Source: Bacillota bacterium (GTDB taxonomy: Bacteria > Bacillota > Clostridia > Monoglobales > Firm-18). From it: 64,000 nucleotides of DNA. The translations under genes were made by a program, and so were the position numbers. This document shows positions 50,114-58,867 of the stretch, in pieces (the stretch's first letter is position 1; each line of letters begins with the position of its first letter). The notes below the pieces were generated by a model. It did no database searches and was not told the origin of the DNA. It was given only the letters and a program-made list of their open reading frames with translations. The stretch covers positions 1 to 64,000 of the forward strand of contig JALOAJ010000007.1 of assembly GCA_023228885.1 (NCBI GenBank). The letters run 5' to 3'.

Positions 50114-50452
50114 TTATATACTGATAACCCTATAACCTTCTTGAATTAACCCTTTCATTCCTGCATGACCGGACATTTCGTCAAGCATGGCTAACCCTGA
50201 TTTTATATTTTTCTCGTAAACCCCCATCATTTTAGAGCAGGCAAGGCACACACCGGCAATTAGGTTTGAGTCTTTCGCTTTTTTGTAAAGCGGGTTATTT
50301 TCCTCCTCGAAAACCGAAATTAGCTTAACGGAGGCGCCTTCAAAGATGATTTTGACTTCCGCACCAACGCTTGCCAAATCCAAAGCATTTAATAAAATAT
50401 GTTGAAAGCACATTTTTTCTCCTGTCATACCATAAAATAAAACTTTTTCCAA
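50114..50452 (-). CDS. DsrE-like small cytoplasmic protein
   Basis: A 112-residue protein of the DsrE/DsrF-like superfamily, starting EKVLFYGMTGEKMCFQHILL, with VKIIFEGASVKLI, a conserved cysteine in GVCLACSKMM, and AGMKGLIQEGYRVI. Family members handle sulfur relay or are of unknown function. The TTG at 50452 has GGAG 9 bases upstream; a longer frame from 50503 has none. It is transcribed on the minus strand downstream of the second two-component system (98-bp gap). Confidence 0.65.
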   Translation of the reverse strand: MEKVLFYGMTGEKMCFQHILLNALDLASVGAEVKIIFEGASVKLISVFEEENNPLYKKAKDSNLIAGVCLACSKMMGVYEKNIKSGLAMLDEMSGHAGMKGLIQEGYRVISI

Positions 50453-50550
50453 CCTTAAACATCTCCTTATAAATTTTTTATCCGTTTTGATAAACTGCAT
50501 CAATATAAAATATCACATATTGCAGTTGATATGGGTCGATAGGCGGGCTT

Positions 50551-52383
50551 TTATGCAATGTCGGGCTGCACTTTGGGTATTGTTATTTTCACCAAGGTTC
50601 CTTCCCCTAATTTGCTTTCAAGCATTATACCGTATTCATGCCCAAAAGTTAATTTTATGCGCTGATTTACATTTTTTACCCCGATGTGGTCTTTTTCGCG
50701 AATATAGTCTTTTTCCAGTTCAGACACCATTTTGGTCAAGGCTTTTTCGTCAATACCCACACCGTTATCTTGAATTTCAAAAACGATTTTTTCTTCTTCT
50801 TCATACCCTTTTACGGCAATAATGCCTTTGCGTTTTAATGGTCTTATACCATGGTAAACGGCATTTTCAAGGATGGGCTGCAGCATGATTTTTATTGTGT
50901 TGTATTGCAATATTTTTTGGTCTATATGCCATGTTATATCAAACCTGTCTTCATATCTTGCTTTTAAAATTTCAATATATAACTGTGCGTTTTCAAGCTC
51001 CTTTTCCACCGCAATGGTCTGTTCTTCCGTGTCCAGACTGTTTCTCAGCAACTTTGAAAGGGCGGCAATGGTAGAGGATGCCTTGTTTTTTCCCCCTACA
51101 ATGCGAATTATAATCCAGTTTATATTTTCCAGCGTGTTATGAATAAAATGAGGATTAATTTGCGCCTGTAAAGCAATAGACTGTGCCTTGTTCAGCAAAG
51201 CCATATAACGCGCCAATTCTTCCGTCATGCTTGCGTTTAAATTAAAATTTTCGATTATATTTGATGCAATGTATCGAAATTCGTTGCCATTAACAGCTTC
51301 ATGAATTTTATAATTGTCTTCCCAGTTTTGCGGGTGGTTGATGATGTCGGTAAGGTTTTTTATAGGCTTAAATACCCTTACCGAGATGATAACGGATAAT
51401 ACAAAAGCAATAAAAACACTAAGCAAAAGTAAAAAGAATATAAATTCCTTTAAAACAGCAACCTTTTCTTCAAACTTTTCAATTGGCACCACAGAAATAA
51501 ATTGCCATTTGCAATACTGTGATTTGATAATGGACACAACCTGCTTTCTGCCTTCAAACTGTGTTACAATATTTTTGTCCTCTGGTCCAATGTCTATTGA
51601 ATCAAAAGAGTCGCACTCATTTATGTTTTTGCCCAGCAGGTCGGTGTTTTTATTGTAAAGGATTCTTTGATATTGATCGACTAAATAAAAAGCCTCAGCC
51701 TTTTGGCTTCCGATATCATTTATAACATTGGCAATTTTGTCGCCGTCAATGTTTATAACAACAACGCCCGTCTCGTCCTTGTTTCTGCTTGGTATTGAAA
51801 CGAACTTAGAGATTATATACTGCGCATCGTCGTCTGACATTTTTCTTTGCATTAGCCTTGGCTCAAACCACGAGTCGTAATTGTTTTTACTATTTTGGAA
51901 AAGGTCAAGCCAGTCTTGGTCACTTGACTTTGAAATTTCCCCAACCTCGCCAAGCGATGTAATAATGTAGTCGCTTTTTTCAAAGTAGATATACATAGAG
52001 TTAATATAATCGCTTGTAATCATCGAAACGGTCATTGCATGATTTATCTTATTAACCTGCTTTATTGTGTCGTAGTCATTTCTGTTATGCTTTAAGCCGG
52101 ACATAAGCGCATTAACATCTGAATCGAACACCAATCTGGTAGACAGCTTGTCTGCCTCCAAAACCAGCATGTCAATCATATCCCGAACCTTCTCCAGCTT
52201 GCTCATGTTTGCTTCGGATATTTCTTCTTTCATCACTTTGTTGTAATAATTGTATGTTGTGATATTGATAGCAATGAGGGAGATAACAACCAAAATAAGA
52301 ATAATAAACATATTCTGTATAAAAATACTGTTTAACTTATAATTCCTTATGTAATGCCATATGCTAAGCTTTTTGCTGTTCAT
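50551..52383 (-). CDS. YesM-type sensor histidine kinase (second system)
   Basis: A 610-residue membrane kinase of the same architecture as the one at 24959. First membrane segment FIQNMFIILILVVISLIAIN near residues 20-42, an extracellular sensor of about 260 residues, second segment FIFFLLLLSVFIAFVLSVII, HAMP, phospho-acceptor in QINPHFIHNTLENINW and HATPase motifs PILENAVYHG and DNGVGI. Its sensor differs from the first system, so it likely senses another ligand. It overlaps the response regulator by 20 bases. ATG at 52383 has GGTGG upstream. Confidence 0.92.
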   Translation of the reverse strand: MNSKKLSIWHYIRNYKLNSIFIQNMFIILILVVISLIAINITTYNYYNKVMKEEISEANMSKLEKVRDMIDMLVLEADKLSTRLVFDSDVNALMSGLKHNRNDYDTIKQVNKINHAMTVSMITSDYINSMYIYFEKSDYIITSLGEVGEISKSSDQDWLDLFQNSKNNYDSWFEPRLMQRKMSDDDAQYIISKFVSIPSRNKDETGVVVINIDGDKIANVINDIGSQKAEAFYLVDQYQRILYNKNTDLLGKNINECDSFDSIDIGPEDKNIVTQFEGRKQVVSIIKSQYCKWQFISVVPIEKFEEKVAVLKEFIFFLLLLSVFIAFVLSVIISVRVFKPIKNLTDIINHPQNWEDNYKIHEAVNGNEFRYIASNIIENFNLNASMTEELARYMALLNKAQSIALQAQINPHFIHNTLENINWIIIRIVGGKNKASSTIAALSKLLRNSLDTEEQTIAVEKELENAQLYIEILKARYEDRFDITWHIDQKILQYNTIKIMLQPILENAVYHGIRPLKRKGIIAVKGYEEEEKIVFEIQDNGVGIDEKALTKMVSELEKDYIREKDHIGVKNVNQRIKLTFGHEYGIMLESKLGEGTLVKITIPKVQPDIA

Positions 52384-53932
52384 CAAGGCCCACCTTCTTA
52401 ATTAGGTTAAAGCGGTATTCCGTTGGCGTATACCCGGTACAGCTTTTAAATATTTTGTAAAAATATTTTGTAGTTTTGTACCCCACCATTGCACCTATTT
52501 CATATACTTTGTACTGGGGGTTTTCCAGCAATTCAATTGCTTTTTGGATGCGTACGTTAATCAGGTAATTAGAAAAGTTTTCACCCGTGTACTGTTTGAA
52601 AATTCGGCTGAAATAAACCGGGCTTAAAAACACTTCATTTGCAATATCATTTAGCGTGATATTTTTATTATAATTAAGTTGGACAAATCCTTTCGCCTTT
52701 TTGATGACGGCGCTATTGGAAATTGGCTTATTATTTTGCATAAAAAGCGTCATTTTATTTAATAAGCTATTAGACCAAGCTTTTAATTTATCAATATTTT
52801 TAAACTGATATATTTCTTTATTATTGACAGACCAATCAATGTTCAGCTCTTTTAGCTTGTTGTTTAAAACAACAAACAGAGCATCCAAAAAGTTGTAAAC
52901 AAGGTCCATATTAACATTTTCAAACTCGTTTATGTAATCGTTAAACGAATCAATAATATATTTCGGCTCACCGCAATCGATGGACGAGATAAAGACCTTT
53001 TGTTTTTCAACAATTTTGGCTATGTCATCAAGACCCTTGCCTTTAAGGTTTTCCCGGCTTGCCGCCAGTTCAAAAACATTTTTGAAAACCGGGTAAATTG
53101 TTACCAAAATTTCGGCGCCAAACATTGACTTGATTTCTGATTTAATGCAATCAAAATGCGTTTCCAATGACTTTTTTAAAATATCCTCATCAGTAATCAT
53201 CGGGCTTATTATAAGCACATCTATGCTATCATGCGTTCCAAATATGGGAAAATATAAAGTGTCTCCTATTTCAATTTTAAAAAAGTTTTTAATTACAGCC
53301 GCAAAATAGTCTTCCCCATACTTGGTTTTTCTGGTTTCCATAAGCCCGCCGCTTATAAGCTTAATATTCACAATGCAACATTTGCTTTTTTCGTAATCAA
53401 TTCCCAGCCTTATTACCTTTGACCTTTCGATGATTTCTTCTTCGTTTTTCAAAGCCCCCGAGATTATATCAGAAAAAAATTGCTCTCTTAGAGCGGGAAT
53501 AAGCGTATCGTATTGTTGCCGCTTTTGTTTTAGCCTTTTTTCTTCCGCCGCCTGAAAATCCAACTGGTTTTTAATGCTGCTAAACAAACTTTCTATTTCG
53601 TCGATTTGCGTTGGTTTGAGCAAGTAATTTACAACATTGTAATCAATTGCCTGCTTTGCAAAATCAAATTCTTTATATGCGCTTATTAAGACCACCTTGG
53701 TTTTGGGGATGTTTTCGTACACAAACCGGGCAATTTCCAAGCCGGATACAAACGGGATTTTTATATCTGTCAAAACAACGTCCAACGGATGATTTTTAAT
53801 ATATTCAAGCGCATCCTGCCCATCGCCAAAGGCTGCCAAAACTTCAAAACCCAAGCTGTTCCAGTCTACAAATTCAGACAAGCCCTCTCGGATGTTTTTT
53901 TCATCATCAACAATTATAATTTTATACAACAT
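52364..53932 (-). CDS. YesN-type response regulator with AraC domain (second system)
   Basis: A 522-residue response regulator. Receiver domain with VDDEK and phospho-acceptor D56 in VVLTDIKIPF, LKPTQI for the Lys, a long linker, and C-terminal AraC helix-turn-helix pair (ITLNDIANEVFLSPVYFSRI and VGYKTTKYFYKIFKSCTGYT). TTTGGAGG lies 6-8 bases before the ATG at 53932. It is divergent from the SLH surface operon, which is its likely target along with the ABC permease at 63637. Confidence 0.92.
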   Translation of the reverse strand: MLYKIIIVDDEKNIREGLSEFVDWNSLGFEVLAAFGDGQDALEYIKNHPLDVVLTDIKIPFVSGLEIARFVYENIPKTKVVLISAYKEFDFAKQAIDYNVVNYLLKPTQIDEIESLFSSIKNQLDFQAAEEKRLKQKRQQYDTLIPALREQFFSDIISGALKNEEEIIERSKVIRLGIDYEKSKCCIVNIKLISGGLMETRKTKYGEDYFAAVIKNFFKIEIGDTLYFPIFGTHDSIDVLIISPMITDEDILKKSLETHFDCIKSEIKSMFGAEILVTIYPVFKNVFELAASRENLKGKGLDDIAKIVEKQKVFISSIDCGEPKYIIDSFNDYINEFENVNMDLVYNFLDALFVVLNNKLKELNIDWSVNNKEIYQFKNIDKLKAWSNSLLNKMTLFMQNNKPISNSAVIKKAKGFVQLNYNKNITLNDIANEVFLSPVYFSRIFKQYTGENFSNYLINVRIQKAIELLENPQYKVYEIGAMVGYKTTKYFYKIFKSCTGYTPTEYRFNLIKKVGLDEQQKA

Positions 53933-54395
53933 ACAAAATCCTCCAAAAGCGCTATAAAGTTTGTTGGACAACTGTTCATATTATATGGTTTATTTTTTGG
54001 TGTATATGGTTAAGCAAAGAAATATTAAAAGCAATCGTTATCGAAAACAAATTATCAGGCCATTTAATTAAAATTCACTACCTATGCAGCATAATCCCCG
54101 ATTATTAAGATTGATTAATTATATAATAACATAACAGTTTATGTTTGTAAACCATTAGTTTTTAACAACGCAATGTTTAAAAAGTATACCTTGGGCATAC
54201 TAAATTAACATTTTTAGTTTTAAATTCTATATTAAACAGCAGATGGTAGAAATAGTGTCACCATAAAGATTGACTTGTGCCATTTTAAATGCCGTCAATA
54301 TGATGTAAAATAAAATCGAAAAACAATTGAACCAAGCTGAAAGCTAAAAATTCAATCTGTAATTATACCAAGTATCTTTAGGAAGGGGCTTTAAT
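53933..54395. other. AT-rich divergent regulatory region
   Basis: A gap of about 460 bases between the second yesN-like gene and the first SLH gene. It holds no convincing ORF. TTGACT at 54271 and several TATA-like boxes occur, but none at standard spacing. A GGCATACTAAAT stretch near 54194 and the inverted pair CTTGGGCATACTAA are not clear operators. It must contain the promoters for both directions; I could not define them. Confidence 0.5.
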
Positions 54396-56099
54396 GTGAA
54401 GAAAGTTGTAGCAATGGCTTTATTTAACATCCTTGTTTTATGCATCGTTTTGCCTGTTTTTGCAGAGGGGGTCGAAACTAATTTGAGCGCAGTTTATGAC
54501 GAGCAGAATGAGCGGGTAACCATTATTGGAAATGCGGGCGCTTACAACGATAAGCAAAACATACTTGTTATGATACTTCGTCCCGGGAAAACGCTTAATA
54601 ACATTTCCCCAAATATACAGTTACAAGATTATAGCGCTATGGCACATATCATGGACACAAAAACGGACCGGTTGGGCAACTATACGGTTACATACGATAT
54701 GGAAGAACCCAGCGGTGTTTATACAGTTATTGCTGGCGGCATGAAAACGGGTGAGCCGATTACAACACAATTTACTCATTATTCAAAAACGGAAAAGGAA
54801 CAGGTATTCCAAGCAATTCAAGACATCAGGGCGGGGAGCGGCGAAAACAAGCCTGCCGATATTGGCTTGATACTTTGCGATAAATATGTTGCATTGAAAA
54901 TAGACTTTCCGCTATTTGTCGGGCTTGCGGATAAGAGTCTGATAAACCAAGCAGTTGCATATGCGCCTGCATTAGATGATTTAAATCAAATGTATGGCAT
55001 TATCAAAGAATATTCAACTGTTCAGGCTATAAACGAGGCAGATACTGATGAAAAGATTAAAGCTTTAATTACTAATTATGACGAGATTTTAAATTTGGAT
55101 AAAACCTTATATTCCGGTCAAAAACTTACAGATGCCGCCAAGGAGCAAATTGAGGCGGGGATGAAAAATTACAAAAAATTTGCAACCGCCAAAGATGTAA
55201 GAAGCGAATTTTTAAAATACTCGGTGGTTGCCGCCATTAGTGAGGTTAGAAGCTGGATAGATATAAGAGACATAATCACGGATTATAACAGCTCTGTGCT
55301 GCAAATGGATTTAACCGATTATAACGCTTTGAGCAGCAGTGGCAGGGATTCGGTGGATAAAGCGCTTGCCGACATGAGTTTTGCAACTTTAGGAGAAGTT
55401 ACAAAGGCGTTTAACACATTGGTTGCAGCCCAACATGCAAAAGAGAACGCTACAACCCGCCCGGGAGGGAGCGGCAGCGGCTCGTCGGGGCAGACACAAA
55501 TGAATTTGTCAATATCGCAAACACCGCAAGAGGTTAAACCTCCGCAAGAAAATGTTGAAAGCTTCGTTGATTTGGGCAGCGTGCCTTGGGCTGTTGAGAG
55601 CATTGAAAAATTAGTTCAAAAAGAAATTATAGCAAGGGATGAAAGCAAGCTATTCAGACCAAATGATTTTGTAACAAGGGAGGAGTTTATTAAATTGATT
55701 GTTCTTGCTTTTGATGTTGAGCAGCAAGAGCAAGGCCGCAATTTTAAAGATGTGCCTTTGGATAGCTGGTACCATCAATATGTTACAACTGCCGCCGAAG
55801 CGGGGTTGGTTAACGGAATCAGCAAAGACGAATTTGGAACGGGAAGAATGATAACAAGACAGGATATGGCAGTTATGCTATATAGAGCTGCGCAATATGC
55901 GGGGATTACCTTCCAAAAACCAACGGCGCCAATCTTTCAAGATAACGATGATATAGCGGATTATGCAAAAGAAGCTGTCGGAGCAATGGGCGAGGCGAAA
56001 GTTATAAGCGGTCAAGGAGACGGTAAGTTTGCGCCGACGATAAATGCAACCAGAGCTGAAGCGGCAACTATTATCAGCAGAATTTTAAACGCTTTATGA
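54396..56099 (+). CDS. S-layer homology (SLH) domain surface protein with C-terminal SLH repeats
   Basis: A 567-residue exported wall protein. Signal peptide 1-24 (VVAMALFNILVLCIVLPVF). Residues 25-130 look like a beta-sandwich (YDEQNERVTIIGNAGAYNDK), 130-350 are helical, a GGSGSGSSG linker follows, and three SLH repeats occupy about 395-567 (PWAVESIEKLVQKEIIARDE, FKDVPLDSWYHQYVTTAAEA, YAKEAVGAMGEAKVISGQGD). SLH domains bind pyruvylated secondary wall polymers. The start is a GTG with GGAAGGGG 7 bases upstream. It is first in a four-gene surface operon. Confidence 0.88.
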   Translation: MKKVVAMALFNILVLCIVLPVFAEGVETNLSAVYDEQNERVTIIGNAGAYNDKQNILVMILRPGKTLNNISPNIQLQDYSAMAHIMDTKTDRLGNYTVTYDMEEPSGVYTVIAGGMKTGEPITTQFTHYSKTEKEQVFQAIQDIRAGSGENKPADIGLILCDKYVALKIDFPLFVGLADKSLINQAVAYAPALDDLNQMYGIIKEYSTVQAINEADTDEKIKALITNYDEILNLDKTLYSGQKLTDAAKEQIEAGMKNYKKFATAKDVRSEFLKYSVVAAISEVRSWIDIRDIITDYNSSVLQMDLTDYNALSSSGRDSVDKALADMSFATLGEVTKAFNTLVAAQHAKENATTRPGGSGSGSSGQTQMNLSISQTPQEVKPPQENVESFVDLGSVPWAVESIEKLVQKEIIARDESKLFRPNDFVTREEFIKLIVLAFDVEQQEQGRNFKDVPLDSWYHQYVTTAAEAGLVNGISKDEFGTGRMITRQDMAVMLYRAAQYAGITFQKPTAPIFQDNDDIADYAKEAVGAMGEAKVISGQGDGKFAPTINATRAEAATIISRILNAL

Positions 56100-56131
56100 G
56101 GATATTTTTAAAAAAAGTAGGAGGAGCTAAA

Positions 56132-58861
56132 ATGGGTTTGCATAAAAGGGTGTTATGCTTGCTATTTATAATTGTTTTGCTGCCCGTGAGCGGGCTGTCA
56201 GCAAACGCTCAGGGTACAGAGCCGATTGCCTACAAGGATTCCCTTGAAATATTATCAATCTTGGGCATTATGGAGGATGGCGCAGACGGCGCCTTTGAGC
56301 CTGAAGGCAGCATAACGAGGTCTGAATTTACAACAATGATAATAAAGCTATTAAATATTGACGAGCAAATCACCGATATCGGTTCGGATAGTATGTTTAA
56401 GGATGTTTCAGCCGACAACCCCGCATTGCCTTATATTACGACAGCGGCAAAGCTGGGAATTGTAAGCGGTTTTGGCAATGAAACATTCAGACCGGATGAT
56501 AATGTAACATATGAGCAAATAATGATTATGCTTGTAAACGCTCTTGGTTATGGCGTGGTTGTAAAGCAGCAGGGAAATAACATTTCCGAATACCTTTCTC
56601 AAGCAGGTAACCTTAATTTACTTGGCGGAATTAAAGTGTCGTATGCCGACGCCGCGACAAAAGGCGCTGTTGCAAAGATATTGCATAATGCGCTTTACAT
56701 AGATATTTTAGAAGCAAAGGTTTTGGGAGAACGAACCGAGTATAAGGCTGTTAAGGGAAACAACATTTTAACCGAAAAGTTTAAATTGGTTAAGGTTGAA
56801 GGGATTGTAAACGCCGTTGGTCGGACAAAGCTTGCGTCGGTAAGCAATCTTAGAGATGGTCTGATTGAAATAAACAACGAAATTTATCGCTTGGATATGG
56901 CAAAAGCTACACCGTTTTTTGCAAATTATGTGACTGCATATGTGCAAGACGAGGACAAAAACTCTGAAAGGGAAGTTGTATTTATTACGCCTCACCCGCA
57001 CAAAAATACAGTTTGGCAAATTAATGCCAAAGATATTGTTGATTGCAAAAACAACACGATATACTACACCACGGACGAAAACCTTAGCAGAGGAACGGAT
57101 GAAATTGAAGTTGCAAGCAGCTCCGATTTAATATTAAACGGGCAGGTTTTTAAAGGCTATCTTGAGGAGATAATTCAAAAGGATTTTGGTAATGTGACGG
57201 TAGTGGACAACAATGGCGACAGCATAGCCGATGCGGTTATTGTAACCCGCTATGATGTGATTGTTGCAGACAGTATAGATGAGCAGGGCAAGATAGTTTA
57301 TGATAAAATAAACCCGTCCATTTCGCTGAATTTGGATGATAACGGAGCAAAAGGCACAGTTAAAATTTTTAAGAATGGCACAGAAATATCCATATCGGAT
57401 ATAAAATCGGGAGATGTGTTATCCGTTGCCCAAAGCGAAAATGATAAAATATCGCTAAAATACATATATGTCAGCGATACGAAGATTACAGGGGAAATTC
57501 AGGAAATCGATAAACCGGATAAAAATATAGTAATCAATAACGAATTTTATAAAATTACTAAAAGACTGATTGATTTGGTTAAGCTTGGCGAATCATACAC
57601 CTTTGCTTTGGATATTGAAAACAAAGCGGTGGATATTCAACGGTCTGTTTTAACTTCGGGCAACCTTGCATATTTGATGATGGCAAAAAGAATGAAAGGC
57701 ATAGGGGCAAGGCTATCATTGAAGCTTTTTACGCAAGATGGGGAAATAAAAGAATTAACATGCGCAAATACAATTACTTTGGATGGCGTTTCAATAAAAA
57801 GCTCGGCGGTTAAAGAGCCTATATTTATGGTGGACGAAAAAGGGAATATAAGAGAGGACAACAAAATTGTTCCCCAGCTTATTGTGTACGGAACCGACTC
57901 TAAAGGCAATGTGAACGAAATTGACACCGCTGCGACAAGCCCAAGCGAAAAGGAAAGCGAATATTCGTTGGAACGCGTGTTTGATTACACCGATTCAACA
58001 CATATCGCCGAACCGGGCAATCTTATTTGGGTTGGACCAAATTCACTAAACACAAATATATTAATTGATGATTCTACTGTTTTGTTTTACATTCCGGCGG
58101 ATGAAGAAAATTCGGAGGATTCAAAATATCAAATTGTGACAGCCAATGATTTAATTGATATATCATTTGCCGTCACGGCATACTCACTATCACCCGAAAC
58201 CTTTATCCCCGATGCTGCGGTTATTAAATATAACGCGTCACATGAGGGGGTGCACAGCCGAAGTCCCATGATGTTGGTTGATTATATCTCCACCGCCGTC
58301 AATAAGGAGGGTGATGTAATAAACATGCTTTATGGATTGGTGAAGGGTGAGCTAAAATCAGAAATAGTGGCAGATTTTAATGTATTAAAAAAGCGTGACA
58401 CCGGAGAAACAATCGGGCAAGGAGACGTTATCCAGTATCAAAAAAACGGCAAGGGAGAGGTTGTCAGCATTAGCTATGTGGATGACAGCAGCAGTAACCT
58501 TCGCTTTATCAATACCGTTACCCCAACCCTTGATAAGGTTGGAAGCGCCAGCTTTCCATTTATGATTGGAAGGTATAACCATGCTTTTTGTTTGTTTGGC
58601 GGCTTTGTGGACGATAAGCAGGGCACCGCAATCAAAGTGGCGGAGGGCAACAACATCCACAGCATGCCGTCACCGATAAAATACCGATATTTTTACACCG
58701 ACTCTTTTTCAATAATGGTTTACGATAAAGAAAAGGGCATGGTTTATGCCGGTACAACCGACGACATTTTACCATATAAACAGGTGGGCGATAAATGCTC
58801 AAGAATATTTATTCATACAAGAAATGCAAACCCACAAAATATTTTTATTTATAAGGATTGA
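56132..58861 (+). CDS. SLH-domain surface protein with N-terminal SLH repeats
   Basis: A 909-residue exported protein. After the signal peptide (1-29, ending SGLSANA), SLH repeats cover about 35-190 (YKDSLEILSILGIMEDGADG, FKDVSADNPALPYITTAAKL, FRPDDNVTYEQIMIMLVNAL). The remaining 700 residues are beta-rich with no family I recognise, containing repeated IDNKIVI or ADAVIVTRYDVIV-type segments. AGGAGG lies 8 bases before the ATG at 56132; an ATG at 56096 overlaps the previous stop but lacks a site. It probably anchors the complex to the wall. Confidence 0.85.
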   Translation: MGLHKRVLCLLFIIVLLPVSGLSANAQGTEPIAYKDSLEILSILGIMEDGADGAFEPEGSITRSEFTTMIIKLLNIDEQITDIGSDSMFKDVSADNPALPYITTAAKLGIVSGFGNETFRPDDNVTYEQIMIMLVNALGYGVVVKQQGNNISEYLSQAGNLNLLGGIKVSYADAATKGAVAKILHNALYIDILEAKVLGERTEYKAVKGNNILTEKFKLVKVEGIVNAVGRTKLASVSNLRDGLIEINNEIYRLDMAKATPFFANYVTAYVQDEDKNSEREVVFITPHPHKNTVWQINAKDIVDCKNNTIYYTTDENLSRGTDEIEVASSSDLILNGQVFKGYLEEIIQKDFGNVTVVDNNGDSIADAVIVTRYDVIVADSIDEQGKIVYDKINPSISLNLDDNGAKGTVKIFKNGTEISISDIKSGDVLSVAQSENDKISLKYIYVSDTKITGEIQEIDKPDKNIVINNEFYKITKRLIDLVKLGESYTFALDIENKAVDIQRSVLTSGNLAYLMMAKRMKGIGARLSLKLFTQDGEIKELTCANTITLDGVSIKSSAVKEPIFMVDEKGNIREDNKIVPQLIVYGTDSKGNVNEIDTAATSPSEKESEYSLERVFDYTDSTHIAEPGNLIWVGPNSLNTNILIDDSTVLFYIPADEENSEDSKYQIVTANDLIDISFAVTAYSLSPETFIPDAAVIKYNASHEGVHSRSPMMLVDYISTAVNKEGDVINMLYGLVKGELKSEIVADFNVLKKRDTGETIGQGDVIQYQKNGKGEVVSISYVDDSSSNLRFINTVTPTLDKVGSASFPFMIGRYNHAFCLFGGFVDDKQGTAIKVAEGNNIHSMPSPIKYRYFYTDSFSIMVYDKEKGMVYAGTTDDILPYKQVGDKCSRIFIHTRNANPQNIFIYKD

Positions 58862-58867
58862 TTTGAT